Notes: generated by a model from the sequence alone, not told the origin. Positions 50,650 through 59,770 are shown, counted from the first letter of the stretch. The stretch: 64,000 nucleotides of DNA from Pontibacter korlensis (GCF_000973725.1 NZ_CP009621.1:1307501-1371500); one strand, 5' to 3'. Translations and numbers: made by a program.

Positions 50650-52149
50650 TTATACTTTGCTGCGCCTGCCGGCAATCCATCTTTCTACAATAAACAATAA
50701 TGCCGCTGCTAATATCAGCCATTTTAAGAGTGGCTCTTGCTGCGCCTCTGGTACTGCCGCGGCTGCCACTGCTACTCGTTTAGTGGGTATTAATTGCTGC
50801 TCGTCCAGCGCCCGCACATCATGTTTAGCGGTCGTTTTTTGCTTAGGAAACAGTATAGGCAGCAGTAACTCCGGCAGCTGTGCACTTTGGCCAAGGCCGC
50901 TCCAGGCAGGGCTAAAGCCGCTTCGGAAAGTATAGATCTTGCCTTTACCAAGCTGCTGTACCTGCAGAAGTGTTTCGCCAGCATTGGTCTGCCATAAACC
51001 TGCACCTGCATCGCTACCACTTAAGCTTACCTGCCGTACCTGCACATGCTCAGCTCCACTCAAGGCCATACTTGTTTTTTGTGCGGATGGCTTTGAGGCT
51101 TGCTGTACCCACACCTGTAGCCCCTGCCGCACACGTTGACTCATACTTTGGGGTAGCTCCTCCTGCCTCAGCCAGAAAGCAAAATCAGCGGTAGCAGTGT
51201 CTGGGTTTAATGTAATAGGAAAGCCTGTGTAACTGCTAATTGCCTGTACTGCCGCCTGCAGGTATTTTACCTCGGCCTGCTGCGCCTCATTAGCAAGTAT
51301 AGCTACCTGTAATGGCTCTTGCTGCACCTGTACTTGGCTGATGCCGCCGCTATAGCTTGCCTGCAACGAATCGTTCTGCCGCTGTAGCTGTAGCTCCTGG
51401 CCATTAGGCAGCTTTATACTTCGCGTTGTAATCAGAATACGATGCTTGCTGTAGGTGATAGCTTCGCGGGTGCTTTGGCCAACTACAAGCAGGAGGCCGT
51501 CGGGCGAGGTGTGCACAGCGGTTTGCAGCCAATAAGAAGTAACTTCTGTGGCAACAGGTATCCAGCGAATGTTTTCGGGTATGGCCTCGGGACGCGTGCC
51601 TGCAAAGTAGCGGCTTTGATCGGAGGTGAAAAGCCAGACACTATCCTGCAGATTTTTATACTTGCTGGTGAGCAAGGGCAGCAATGCCCAATGGTTTTGA
51701 GTGATGTTAAGTGTACTGTCGGTACTGCGGTTCTTGATCTGCCGCCACTTCTCTTGAGCTATATTTTTAAGATCAGAAGTATATGTGCACAACGTATAAC
51801 CATGCTGCAACAGCGAATCAATAACAGGTTCAATAGGTTCTAAAGCGGAAGTATACAGCAGCTCCTCACTTACCAGAACTGCTTTCTGCCCCTTCTGTGC
51901 TTGCGGCTGATGCACCCATACCGGCTGCGCTAGCGCCACTGCCAGCAATATAAGTATCAGGCAGCGCAGCACCAGCAGCCAGAAGTTGTTCAGCTTTATG
52001 CTACTCCAGCGGCTGCTCGCCGATGCTTCCAGCCAGCGCAGGCTGCCTACCCTCACCGTCTTCCCCTGCCGTTTGTTCCACAGGTGAATGGCAATCGGTA
52101 TTAGTATAGCCGACGCTGCAAAAAGCCAATATGGAGAGAGGAGAATCAA
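50650..52149 (-). CDS. BatA-type protein with N-terminal double-transmembrane domain
   Basis: A 499-aa protein starting with the BatA double-TM domain (LLSPYWLFAASAILIPIAIH, continuing LWNKRQGKTVRVGSL; second helix LVLRCLILILLAVALAQPVW near 62-81). The remaining extracytoplasmic part has a class I glutamine-amidotransferase-like or vWA-like character but lacks a visible MIDAS motif (DxSxS). A C-terminal helix is at 474-490. The start is TTG, in the place where family members begin. It lies between DUF58 and DUF4175 genes. Confidence 0.87.
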   Translation of the reverse strand: MILLSPYWLFAASAILIPIAIHLWNKRQGKTVRVGSLRWLEASASSRWSSIKLNNFWLLVLRCLILILLAVALAQPVWVHQPQAQKGQKAVLVSEELLYTSALEPIEPVIDSLLQHGYTLCTYTSDLKNIAQEKWRQIKNRSTDSTLNITQNHWALLPLLTSKYKNLQDSVWLFTSDQSRYFAGTRPEAIPENIRWIPVATEVTSYWLQTAVHTSPDGLLLVVGQSTREAITYSKHRILITTRSIKLPNGQELQLQRQNDSLQASYSGGISQVQVQQEPLQVAILANEAQQAEVKYLQAAVQAISSYTGFPITLNPDTATADFAFWLRQEELPQSMSQRVRQGLQVWVQQASKPSAQKTSMALSGAEHVQVRQVSLSGSDAGAGLWQTNAGETLLQVQQLGKGKIYTFRSGFSPAWSGLGQSAQLPELLLPILFPKQKTTAKHDVRALDEQQLIPTKRVAVAAAAVPEAQQEPLLKWLILAAALLFIVERWIAGRRSKV

Positions 52150-52211
52150 GAAGTTTGAAGGTTAGAGATTTAAATAGTTTAAGAGTTAATCAGATATTCA
52201 CTCATGCATAA

Positions 52212-53105
52212 TTATCCGTATAGCAGCCGTTTTTGCAGGAAGGTGCGCAGGGCTTTGTCCAGAGGTTCATCCGTTACAAAGCGGTCGTAGGCGATCTGGC
52301 GGTTGCGCATATCACGTTCCGTATTTTCTAGCCACTCCTGCAACCGTTGTAAGTATACTTTGCGCTGTTCAGCAGTGCTTACCTGCAGTGTCTGCCCTGT
52401 CTCTAAATCCTCGAAGGTGAGGGTACCGCTGTAGGAGAAGTTCAGCTCGTTGCGCGCTACCAAATGAAAAAGCAACAGCTCATGGCGCTGTGCGCCCAGC
52501 TTGTACAATAGCTCCGTTATTTCTTCCTCCTGTTCGTAAAGGTCGGTCAGGAACACCGTCAGCTCTTTCTGTTTTCGGTCGGCCAACAGGTTGGCGGCAG
52601 TTTGAGCATCCGGGAACTTGCCTTGCGGTTTTACTTCCGTTAACTGATGCCAGAAACGCTGCAGGTGCATGTTGTCGGAGCGCGGCGTTAGGTTAATAAG
52701 CTGATTCTCGTGCAGCACGTACAGCCCCACGGCATCTCCCTGGGTAGTTGCTAAGTAAGCCAGCGAGGCTACCAAAAACCGCGCATAATCCATTTTGCTC
52801 AGGCCGTTCTCATCCTCATGCGCCATTGAGGCGCTGCCATCCAGTATAAACCGCACTGTAATGTTAGTGTCTACCTCAGCCTCCCGGATGTAGTAGCGAT
52901 CGGAGCGGGCAAACATCTTCCAGTCCAGCTGCCGTAGGTCGTCTCCAGGCTGGTAGCTGCGGTACTGGCTGAACTCCAGCCCCGCCCCACGCCGCAGACT
53001 CTGGTTCTGCCCCGCCAAAAAGCCTTCCACCACTGTTTTAGCCAACAGCGGCAGGTCCTTTATAGTAGCCAACACCTTCGGGTCGATGAATTTATGAGTG
53101 GTCAA
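52212..53105 (-). CDS. DUF58 domain-containing protein
   Basis: A 297-aa protein of the DUF58/YeaD2 type associated with MoxR ATPases. The signature is GAGLEFSQYRSYQPGDDLRQ followed by LDWKMFARSDRYYIRE (about 41-76). A vWA-like core follows (VRFILDGSASMAHEDENGLS near 85, containing the DxSxS MIDAS Asp-Gly-Ser-Ala-Ser). The presumed start is TTG. It is probably a client or adapter of the MoxR ATPase. Confidence 0.9.
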   Translation of the reverse strand: MTTHKFIDPKVLATIKDLPLLAKTVVEGFLAGQNQSLRRGAGLEFSQYRSYQPGDDLRQLDWKMFARSDRYYIREAEVDTNITVRFILDGSASMAHEDENGLSKMDYARFLVASLAYLATTQGDAVGLYVLHENQLINLTPRSDNMHLQRFWHQLTEVKPQGKFPDAQTAANLLADRKQKELTVFLTDLYEQEEEITELLYKLGAQRHELLLFHLVARNELNFSYSGTLTFEDLETGQTLQVSTAEQRKVYLQRLQEWLENTERDMRNRQIAYDRFVTDEPLDKALRTFLQKRLLYG

Positions 53106-53159
53106 AGTATTCGTTTTTCAGATATTATATTGCTCTATAAAAGTATAATTAATCACCAC

Positions 53160-53699
53160 CTACACTAAACTCTGCCTTAGCTTCAGATCAAGTAACTCAG
53201 CCTCAATAGTCGCTTCATCCAATATAACATCCACACCACCAACTAGCTCTTCTCGCACCTTTAGCATGTACTTTTGGGTGTCGGTGTAGAGCACGATGGC
53301 AGCATCGTAATGTATGGTCTCGTCGAACTCCTGGTTCCAGTCCTGGTACACTTCAATCATCAGCACCTGCGACGACAGCACCTTTATCTCCGAGTATTGC
53401 CCCGACTGCAGCAGTTTCTCTTTGCGAAGCGGCGTTTTGCTTTCTTCTATCGCATACTCATAATAGGTGGTAGACGAACCGGACGTTAGTTTATAATCGG
53501 CGCTAATATTTATGAAGGACAAGTCGCCACGGTTGGTTTTGAGGCCAAGCGCAAACTCCGACGCCCAGTATAGCACCTGCTCACCAACAGCATGTATTTT
53601 TATGCTGTCAGTAAAGAAGTAACAGATTCTTTCCCCCACTATCTTCTTCAGGAGTTGTGTACCTGCCTCCGTCAGTTTTACATTCTCTATCTCTTCCAT
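53160..53699 (-). CDS. Hypothetical protein between MoxR and DUF58
   Basis: A 179-aa soluble protein of unknown family. Notable parts are an N-terminal helix (ENVKLTEAGTQLLKKIVGER), a beta-rich middle with YYEYAIEESKTPLRKEKLLQ and VLMIEVYQDWNQEFDETIHY, and a helical end EATIEAELLDLKLRQ. No catalytic motif is seen. Its position inside the cluster suggests it works with MoxR/DUF58. Confidence 0.78.
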   Translation of the reverse strand: MEEIENVKLTEAGTQLLKKIVGERICYFFTDSIKIHAVGEQVLYWASEFALGLKTNRGDLSFINISADYKLTSGSSTTYYEYAIEESKTPLRKEKLLQSGQYSEIKVLSSQVLMIEVYQDWNQEFDETIHYDAAIVLYTDTQKYMLKVREELVGGVDVILDEATIEAELLDLKLRQSLV

Positions 53700-53737
53700 C
53701 TGTTTCTGCTTTTGTGTAAAATTTTTGTTCTACCAGG

Positions 53738-53772
53738 AAACCCCTCCTTGAGGGGAGAACTTATCCTGGCAT
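53738..53772. repeat. Short hairpin repeat
   Basis: CCCCT-CCTTG-AGGGG (53741-53755) followed by AGAACTTATCCTGG. The same arrangement, hairpin then AGAAGTTATCC, occurs at 27399-27424. Confidence 0.4.
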
Positions 53773-53781
53773 GTAGTGTCC

Positions 53782-54777
53782 TTACACCAGCACCGCCTTC
53801 GGCAGCTTTATACTTTGCAGCAGCTCATCTACTACACGCTCTGGGGTGATACGCTCCGCTTCGGCCGTAAAGTTAACCAGCACGCGGTGGCGCAGCACCG
53901 GGTAGGCCATTGTTCTAATATCCTCCGAAGTAACAGCAAAACGCCCATGTAGTAGAGCTCTGGCCTTGGCAGTAAGTATAAGCGCCTGTCCGGCACGTGG
54001 GCCTGCTCCCCAGCGGCAGTAGTTTTTCACAAACTCTACAGTGGTGCTGTCGGGGCGAGTGGCGCGAACAACCTGGTTCACAAAGGACAGCAACTCGTCG
54101 CTAATGCTTACTTCCCGCACCAGTTGCCGTAGCTGAAGCACCTCCTGTCCGCTTATACTTGGCTGCACCTGCGCCTTTCTGGTGCCAGTGGTATTGGCTA
54201 GTATATTCAGTTCTTCCTGCTCAGTCGGGTACTTTATTTTGATGTAGAGCAGAAAGCGGTCGAGCTGTGCCTCGGGCAATGGGTACGTTCCAGCCTGCTC
54301 TATCGGGTTTTGAGTAGCCAGTAGGAAGAAAGGCTGTGGCAGCGGATAGGTCTTGCCCGCATAAGTTACCTCATACTCCTGCATCGCCTCCAGCAGGGCA
54401 GCCTGCGTTTTGGGCGGCGTACGGTTTACCTCGTCGGCCAAAACGATGTTGGAGAAGATTGGCCCTTCGTTAAACTTGAAAAAGCGCTTGCCGGTAACGT
54501 GGTCTTCCTCCAGCACCTCTGTACCCAATATATCTGTCGGCATCAGGTCTGGGGTAAACTGGATACGTCGGAAACCCAAGTCCATGGCACTGCTGAGCGT
54601 GCGCACGAGCAGCGTCTTCGCCAACCCTGGCACGCCTTCCAGCAAACCATGCCCGCCGGCCAGCAAGGTGATCAGCACCTCGTCTAGTACCTCCTCCTGG
54701 CCTACAATTACTTTTTGTATCTCCTGCTTTAGCTGTGGCAATTTTGCCAGCAGGTGTTTTATGTCTTGTTCAGTCAT
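53782..54777 (-). CDS. MoxR family AAA+ ATPase
   Basis: A 331-aa AAA+ ATPase with Walker [10 protein letters not shown] near residue 58 and Walker [15 protein letters not shown] near 110. Sensor-like [20 protein letters not shown] is near 148, the usual MoxR signature, followed by DRFLL. MoxR ATPases act as chaperones for vWA proteins encoded nearby, here DUF58 and BatA-type proteins. It is the first ATPase of the cluster and probably its motor. Confidence 0.95.
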   Translation of the reverse strand: MTEQDIKHLLAKLPQLKQEIQKVIVGQEEVLDEVLITLLAGGHGLLEGVPGLAKTLLVRTLSSAMDLGFRRIQFTPDLMPTDILGTEVLEEDHVTGKRFFKFNEGPIFSNIVLADEVNRTPPKTQAALLEAMQEYEVTYAGKTYPLPQPFFLLATQNPIEQAGTYPLPEAQLDRFLLYIKIKYPTEQEELNILANTTGTRKAQVQPSISGQEVLQLRQLVREVSISDELLSFVNQVVRATRPDSTTVEFVKNYCRWGAGPRAGQALILTAKARALLHGRFAVTSEDIRTMAYPVLRHRVLVNFTAEAERITPERVVDELLQSIKLPKAVLV

Positions 54778-54840
54778 TTACAATTGACTTGTACTTCGTT
54801 GTAGTTAAGTCTATACTTTTAATTCAGCTTTTGACTCTTA

Positions 54841-54970
54841 TCAGTTTTCCACCTCGCCAGCTGGGCCTTCCTTTTCTCCTTGATAAGAAAAGAAAGCAAA
54901 AGAATCGAGATGCTCCAAACTCGCCGAACGCTCAAACAAAAAATCGTAGTTGGTGCACACTGTTCAAACC
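54841..54970. repeat. Probable dispersed intergenic element
   Basis: Contains CCTTTTCTCCTTGATAAGAA and AGAAAGCAAAAGAATCGA; the arms CTTTTCT/AGAAAAG at 54871-54892 form a small hairpin. I recall very similar stretches in gaps of other Bacteroidota. It is single copy in this window. Confidence 0.35.
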
Positions 54971-55007
54971 TATACCCTGTAGGTGTAAAGAATTTGGCTA
55001 TTATTCA

Positions 55008-55625
55008 TTAACTCGTTAGCGCATACATAATAATGTTGACGCCGAATTTGGTGTTATCCTCGGCTAGCCAGCGTTTGTTTCGGAAGTCGTAGTCCCACTC
55101 GCAGCCGTAGTCTTTGTTGCTATAGAGTACTGCTATGCGCCCGTTTACTTCTATTGCCTTCAGGTAGTCGTGCACCAGGTCATCACCCCAGCCGTTTAGC
55201 TCAAATGATGTCGTAGGAGGCCCCTCATCGAAGGTGAAGAAGCTACGGTAGAGCTTGTGGTTGTTCGGAATCTTCTTCAGGGCGCTTGCCCCGAAAATCT
55301 GCCGCATCTGCTCTTCAAACGACTTGGCGAAAAGCCCGTCGATGTCGTGATTGCAGTCGTCTACAAACACAAAGCCGCCGTTGCGCACGTAAGTCTCGAA
55401 ATTCTGCCGCTCCTTCTGGTTAAACTGCACCAGTTTATGCCCGCTCATGTAGCTGAAAGGATAATTAAATAGCTCTGAGCTCTCCAAAGAAATCACCTTC
55501 TCCTGCTCGTTTACCGGCACTGTAGTGTACTGGATAAGCGAGTGCAGCAAATTACTTGGCATACGCGGGTCGGTATCCCAGTTGCCGGAGCGGTATTGCA
55601 GACGCACAAAGGTGAAGGGTTGCAC
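55008..55625 (-). CDS. DUF4159 domain-containing protein
   Basis: A 205-aa protein of the DUF4159 type, a class I glutamine-amidotransferase-like fold often found with MoxR/Bat genes. Signatures are FTFVRLQYRSGNWDTDPRMP at the N-terminus, GGFVFVDDCNHDIDG near 85 and YSNKDYGCEWDYDF near 168. The start is GTG, exactly where family members begin. It lies 230 nt upstream of the MoxR gene and is probably the first gene of that cluster. Confidence 0.9.
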   Translation of the reverse strand: MQPFTFVRLQYRSGNWDTDPRMPSNLLHSLIQYTTVPVNEQEKVISLESSELFNYPFSYMSGHKLVQFNQKERQNFETYVRNGGFVFVDDCNHDIDGLFAKSFEEQMRQIFGASALKKIPNNHKLYRSFFTFDEGPPTTSFELNGWGDDLVHDYLKAIEVNGRIAVLYSNKDYGCEWDYDFRNKRWLAEDNTKFGVNIIMYALTS

Positions 55626-55669
55626 TTGGGTAGTTAAGAGTGTAGAGTTAAGAGCTTTTCAGTAAAACA

Positions 55670-55701
55670 GATGCCGCACACAGCAAGCTGTATACGGCAT
55701 C
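55670..55701 (-). terminator. Terminator of the TldD/PmbA pair
   Basis: 15-base arms (55670-55684 and 55687-55701), two mismatches, both compatible with G-U pairing in RNA on one strand. It lies 21 nt after the PmbA stop. Confidence 0.6.
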
Positions 55702-55722
55702 GGAAGTATAAATCAGTTGCGA

Positions 55723-57039
55723 TTATACCGCATCTGAAAGACTCGTGAACGTAAAGTCACGGATCTTCATTGGCGGGATAAGACTGCCGTTAATTCGCTG
55801 CGGTTTACCCAGGGCCTCCAGGTTGTTGAGCATGATCACAGGACTTTCGTTGAAGCGGAAGTTCTTCACCGGGTACTGAATCTTACCATTCTCGATGTAG
55901 AACGTACCGTCGCGTGTAAGGCCAGTGTAGAGCAACGTTTGTGGGTCTACGGAGCGGATATACCATAGGCGGGTAACAAGTATACCACGCTTGGTGCTCT
56001 TAATCATATCCTCCAGAGACTGGTTGCCACCTTCCATGATAATGTTACTTGGCGGCGGAACAGACACAGCACCTTTGTTAGAAGCCCAATAGCGGGTGTT
56101 GTACAGGTTCTTCACCACGCCCTTATCAATCCATGTTACTTTCTTCTGCGGACGCCCATCGCCTGCAAACGGTGCCTCTGGCACCTCCGGGTGCGCGGGA
56201 TCAGAATATACCGTAATGCGCTCGTCTACCAGTTTCTCTCCTACTTTAGACTTGCCACCTGGTTTGCTCAAGAAGCTACGGCCCTCTTCAGCGTTGCGCT
56301 GGTCCATATTGTAAAACATGTTCTGCAACAAGTCGATAGAAGCGGCTGGTTCTAAGATAACGGTATACTTGCCTGGCTCCAGTGCTTTGGCGTTGCGTGA
56401 AGTAGCAGCTTTCTGGGCGGCAATTTCAGATGCTTTGCCTGTATCCAGCTTGCTTACGTCTGAAAAGTCCTGCGTTACATAACCTGAACCGGTGCCATCT
56501 TCGGTACGCATTGTTACCGAAAAGTCTACATAGGTAGATGGATGATAGGCAAACAAGCCTTTGTTATTCATCTTAGCTGTGAAATTCGTGTAGTGCTCCA
56601 GGAAACCTGCAGCCGTCAAGCCCTTATCAGTAGCCGCTTTTATACTTTTAGCTGCTGCATCGGCTCTAAAGGCTGGGTCAATCTTAGCCGTAGAGTCGAA
56701 ATGAGCCTTTGTGGTGATATATTCCTGCGGCCCTAGCAGCTCCACATACTCCGGGCTTTCAGGTGCCAGGCGCGCGATCTCCTCTGAGCGGCGAATTACT
56801 TTTTCCAGGGACTTATCGTCGAACTCGTTGATGGTAGCTACTCCTGAGCGTTTGCCAAACCGGGACTCCACCGCCAGTGACACGTTTTCTTCCGCACCGC
56901 TCGTGGATACTTCGTTTCTGGCATAGCGGATGTTGCCGCCTGTGTTGCCGTTAAGTGTAATCTCACACTCATCGGCTTTCGAAAAACCCAGCGCCTTCTT
57001 TAGTATAGCCTGAGCTTCTTCTTTACTTAATATAGCCAT
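55723..57039 (-). CDS. TldD/PmbA family metalloprotease, PmbA (TldE)-like subunit
   Basis: A 438-aa protein of the TldD/PmbA family, lacking an HExxxH zinc motif, as expected for the non-catalytic TldE/PmbA partner. Family marks are NIRYARNEVSTSGAEENVSL near 35, PGKYTVILEPAASIDLL near 220 and YTGLTRDGTFYIENGKIQYP near 375. It lies 31 nt after the TldD-like gene. The pair forms a heterodimer that digests unfolded peptides and matures modified peptides in other bacteria. Confidence 0.9.
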   Translation of the reverse strand: MAILSKEEAQAILKKALGFSKADECEITLNGNTGGNIRYARNEVSTSGAEENVSLAVESRFGKRSGVATINEFDDKSLEKVIRRSEEIARLAPESPEYVELLGPQEYITTKAHFDSTAKIDPAFRADAAAKSIKAATDKGLTAAGFLEHYTNFTAKMNNKGLFAYHPSTYVDFSVTMRTEDGTGSGYVTQDFSDVSKLDTGKASEIAAQKAATSRNAKALEPGKYTVILEPAASIDLLQNMFYNMDQRNAEEGRSFLSKPGGKSKVGEKLVDERITVYSDPAHPEVPEAPFAGDGRPQKKVTWIDKGVVKNLYNTRYWASNKGAVSVPPPSNIIMEGGNQSLEDMIKSTKRGILVTRLWYIRSVDPQTLLYTGLTRDGTFYIENGKIQYPVKNFRFNESPVIMLNNLEALGKPQRINGSLIPPMKIRDFTFTSLSDAV

Positions 57040-57070
57040 TTTACTTAATGCTCAATTAGAAGGTGAAGGA

Positions 57071-58717
57071 TTAGATTTTTCTGGCCGTGTTGATCACGTT
57101 CACACCATTAAAACGGGTATGGGCAGAGCCATGCGATACCGCGCTTATCTGGCTCGGCTGGCCCTTGCCATCGAAGAATGAGCCGAACAGGCGGTAATCG
57201 CTCTCGTCGCACATATCAGCGCATGAGTTCCAGAATTCCTGGGTGTTGCTCTGGTAAGCCACATCCTCCAATGGACCAACAATTTTACCTCCTTTGATCT
57301 CGTAGAAGGTAGTACCACCAAACTGGAAGTTATAGCGCTGCTGGTCGATAGAGTAGGAGCCACGGCCAGCGATGTAAATGCCTTTATCTACTCCGGAGAT
57401 CAGTTGATCCACGTTCTTCTTCACCTTACCTGGTGCCAATGAAACGTTTGGCATACGCTGGAACTGTACTGAACTCCAGCTATCGGCGTAGCAGCAACCA
57501 TGAGACTCAGGTTCGTTAATGATATGCGCCTGATCGCGGATAGCCTGGTAATTGACCAGCACACCGTTTTTGATTAAATCCCACTGCTTCGTCTTCACAC
57601 CTTCATCATCCCAGCCAACATAGCCAAGAGAACCCTTCTGGGTTTTATCAGCAAAGATGTTCACCTTATCCGAACCATACTTAAAGTTCTTCGATTTCCA
57701 CTTATCCAGCGTAGCGAAGGAGGTACCGGCATAGTTAGCCTCGTAACCCAGCACACGGTCCAGCTCCAGCGGGTGGCCAACAGACTCGTGGATGGTCAGG
57801 CCAAGGTGGTTCGGATCAAGCACCAGGTCATACTTACCAGCCATCACCGACTTGGCAGTTAACTTCTCTTTAGCCTGCTTAGCAGCCAGAGCGGCATCCT
57901 CTAGTATGTCGTAGGCGTAGCGGTAGCCAGTCAAGCCTGTACCTTCAGGTCCTTTGATCTTTTCTGATGCTTTCGGGATCATGTATTCCCAACCCATGCC
58001 CATAGGGGCACTCAGCGCCTCACGCGTTTTGAACTTACCAGAGGCTTTATCTACAGCCGTAACCGTAAAGTTTGGCCAGATGCGGTGAATATCCTGATCT
58101 ATGTAAGAGCCATCGGTAGAGGCAAAGTATTTCTGCTCGTTAACCTGAAACAGGGCAGAGTTTACGAAGTTAGCGCCGTTATCCATGGCAGCGGCGTTGG
58201 CTGCTAACAGTAGATCAGCCTTCTCGCCTACTGGCACCTCAAAAGTATTCTTTTCAATTGGAGTTCTCCAGCTAACTTCACCATAGCCTTTTACAGGAGC
58301 CAGCTTTACAGGTTCTTTCTGCAGTTTAGAGTTAGCCTTAGCGATGGCTACTGCCTGCTCTGCGGCTTTCTGCACACCTTTATCAGTTACATCGGAAGTA
58401 GCAGCAAAGCCCCAAGTGCCGTTTGCCAACACACGCACACCCACACCGTAAGACTCGGCGTTTACAATATTCTGCACCTGCTTTTCGCGGGTAAAGATGT
58501 ACTGCTGCAGGTAACGGCCAACACGCACATCAGCATAAGATGCCCCTTTGGATTTAGCGGAGTTTAGAGCCACATCGGCCAGGCGCTTTTTCAAGGCCAC
58601 ATCAACCTGCTCCAGCGCTTTCTCCGGAGAGATAATGTCGCCGAACACAGGAATTGAAGGCATCATTAAGCCTCCAAAGCCTAGCGCCGATAGTTCTAGA
58701 AAATTTCGTCGTTTCAA
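57071..58717 (-). CDS. tldD: TldD-like metalloprotease with Tat-like signal
   Basis: A 548-aa catalytic subunit. The zinc motif HESVGH is at 310-315 (LTIHESVGHPLELDRVLGYE). The N-terminus MKRRNFLELSALGFGGLMMP is a twin-arginine-like signal, so the enzyme may be exported, unlike cytoplasmic E. coli TldD. The start codon is TTG at 58717, with no in-frame ATG near it. With PmbA it forms a two-gene operon closed by the 55670 hairpin. Export of the PmbA partner is not obvious because it has no signal. Confidence 0.92.
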   Translation of the reverse strand: MKRRNFLELSALGFGGLMMPSIPVFGDIISPEKALEQVDVALKKRLADVALNSAKSKGASYADVRVGRYLQQYIFTREKQVQNIVNAESYGVGVRVLANGTWGFAATSDVTDKGVQKAAEQAVAIAKANSKLQKEPVKLAPVKGYGEVSWRTPIEKNTFEVPVGEKADLLLAANAAAMDNGANFVNSALFQVNEQKYFASTDGSYIDQDIHRIWPNFTVTAVDKASGKFKTREALSAPMGMGWEYMIPKASEKIKGPEGTGLTGYRYAYDILEDAALAAKQAKEKLTAKSVMAGKYDLVLDPNHLGLTIHESVGHPLELDRVLGYEANYAGTSFATLDKWKSKNFKYGSDKVNIFADKTQKGSLGYVGWDDEGVKTKQWDLIKNGVLVNYQAIRDQAHIINEPESHGCCYADSWSSVQFQRMPNVSLAPGKVKKNVDQLISGVDKGIYIAGRGSYSIDQQRYNFQFGGTTFYEIKGGKIVGPLEDVAYQSNTQEFWNSCADMCDESDYRLFGSFFDGKGQPSQISAVSHGSAHTRFNGVNVINTARKI

Positions 58718-58879
58718 GGTGTAGAAAAGTTAGATAAGTTCTGTGAGTTTAGTTTTGGTATCTAAGTATAGTGATTCTATTTTTCTTCTCAAAGTATGCG
58801 CCTACCACTTAAGCTAAAAGCTAGCTTTTTATAGATAAAGAAGGCCCGCTTTTCTACCAATTTAAAGGGCATAAACAAC

Positions 58880-58912
58880 AAAAGCGCAGAGCCTTTGCAG
58901 ACTCTGCGCTTT
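58880..58912 (-). terminator. Terminator of rlpA
   Basis: Arms AAAGCGCAGAG / CTCTGCGCTTT, 27 nt after the rlpA stop on the minus strand, followed by TTGTTG. Confidence 0.75.
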
Positions 58913-58938
58913 ATACAGAAATAGCGTTTTCTAATAAA

Positions 58939-59466
58939 TTAGTTGAAGGCTCCCGAAGTGGCCATACCTTTGTTGCTGCTAAGCAATACTCCTGTGTCAA
59001 TACCTGAAGCAAGCTTATTGTCAGCAAAAGAAGGCACTTCGAAAGAGAAGCCTACCGCCGACGCAAGATCGGCTCTAGACTCTAATACTTCGATTTTCAC
59101 ATTGCCAATACCCTCGTCATGAAAGTCGAGTTCGCGGGCTGCAGCCTCTGATACATCAATGATGCGGTCGCCTACAAAAGGACCTCTGTCGTTGATGCGA
59201 ACGATAACCCATTCATTGTTGTCGAGGTTGGTCACTTTTACCTTTGTTCCGAAAGGAAGTGTTTTGTGCGCTGCGGTCATTTCGTACTTGTTGTAACGCT
59301 CTCCGCTGCTGGTTTTTCTGCCGTGGTAACGGCTGCCGTACCATGATGCCTCACCCTTTTGGGCTTTGGCTTGGCTCGTGCTGTTTTGTGCAAAAATTGG
59401 TTGGCCGATGCCGACAAATAGAAAAATGACTAATGTAAAAATAAAGCACTTTCTATTATGTATCAT
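58939..59466 (-). CDS. rlpA: RlpA-like septal ring lytic transglycosylase
   Basis: A 175-aa exported double-psi beta-barrel protein of the RlpA family, which cleaves denuded glycan in peptidoglycan. I chose the ATG at 59466; the longer frame starts with TTG nine codons earlier. Residues 1-27 form the signal (ending FAQ). RlpA core: GEASWYGSRYHGRKTSSGER, then MTAAHKTLPFGTKVKVTNL and VRINDRGPFVGDRIIDVS. There is no SPOR domain, unlike E. coli RlpA. It is monocistronic with its own -7 box and terminator. Confidence 0.92.
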   Translation of the reverse strand: MIHNRKCFIFTLVIFLFVGIGQPIFAQNSTSQAKAQKGEASWYGSRYHGRKTSSGERYNKYEMTAAHKTLPFGTKVKVTNLDNNEWVIVRINDRGPFVGDRIIDVSEAAARELDFHDEGIGNVKIEVLESRADLASAVGFSFEVPSFADNKLASGIDTGVLLSSNKGMATSGAFN

Positions 59467-59490
59467 ATCACTTAATAGTTGGTGAAGCCG

Positions 59491-59498
59491 CAAAATTA
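59491..59498 (-). promoter_or_regulatory. -7 box upstream of rlpA
   Basis: Minus strand TAATTTTG matches TAnnTTTG, about 25 nt before the rlpA ATG. No TTTG at the ideal 19-nt distance. Confidence 0.4.
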
Positions 59499-59770
59499 CG
59501 GAATTTGTTTCTAAACGCGGCCTTTTAAGGCATTATTGCCTACAGAACGTAGGGGGATATGGGTAAGATGTGTAAATTTAGCCTAAGTCAGATTATGAAG
59601 AAATCACTGTTTAAAGCACGTATGGCAATATTTTCATGCATCTGAGGTATAGAAAATAGACTATAAAAAATAATGAAAAAATTTTTCTTGACAAACCGAT
59701 TTTGGTGCAATTTCCTTCTGATTTTGCCTTTGCCAGACTACAAACGTATAGCAAAACAAAGCAATAGACT
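59499..59770. other. Intergenic region without recognised gene
   Basis: AT-rich divergent spacer between rlpA and the DUF72 gene; an AAAAAATAATGAAAAAATTT run lies at about 59664-59683. I see no gene, repeat or RNA element in it. Confidence 0.5.
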
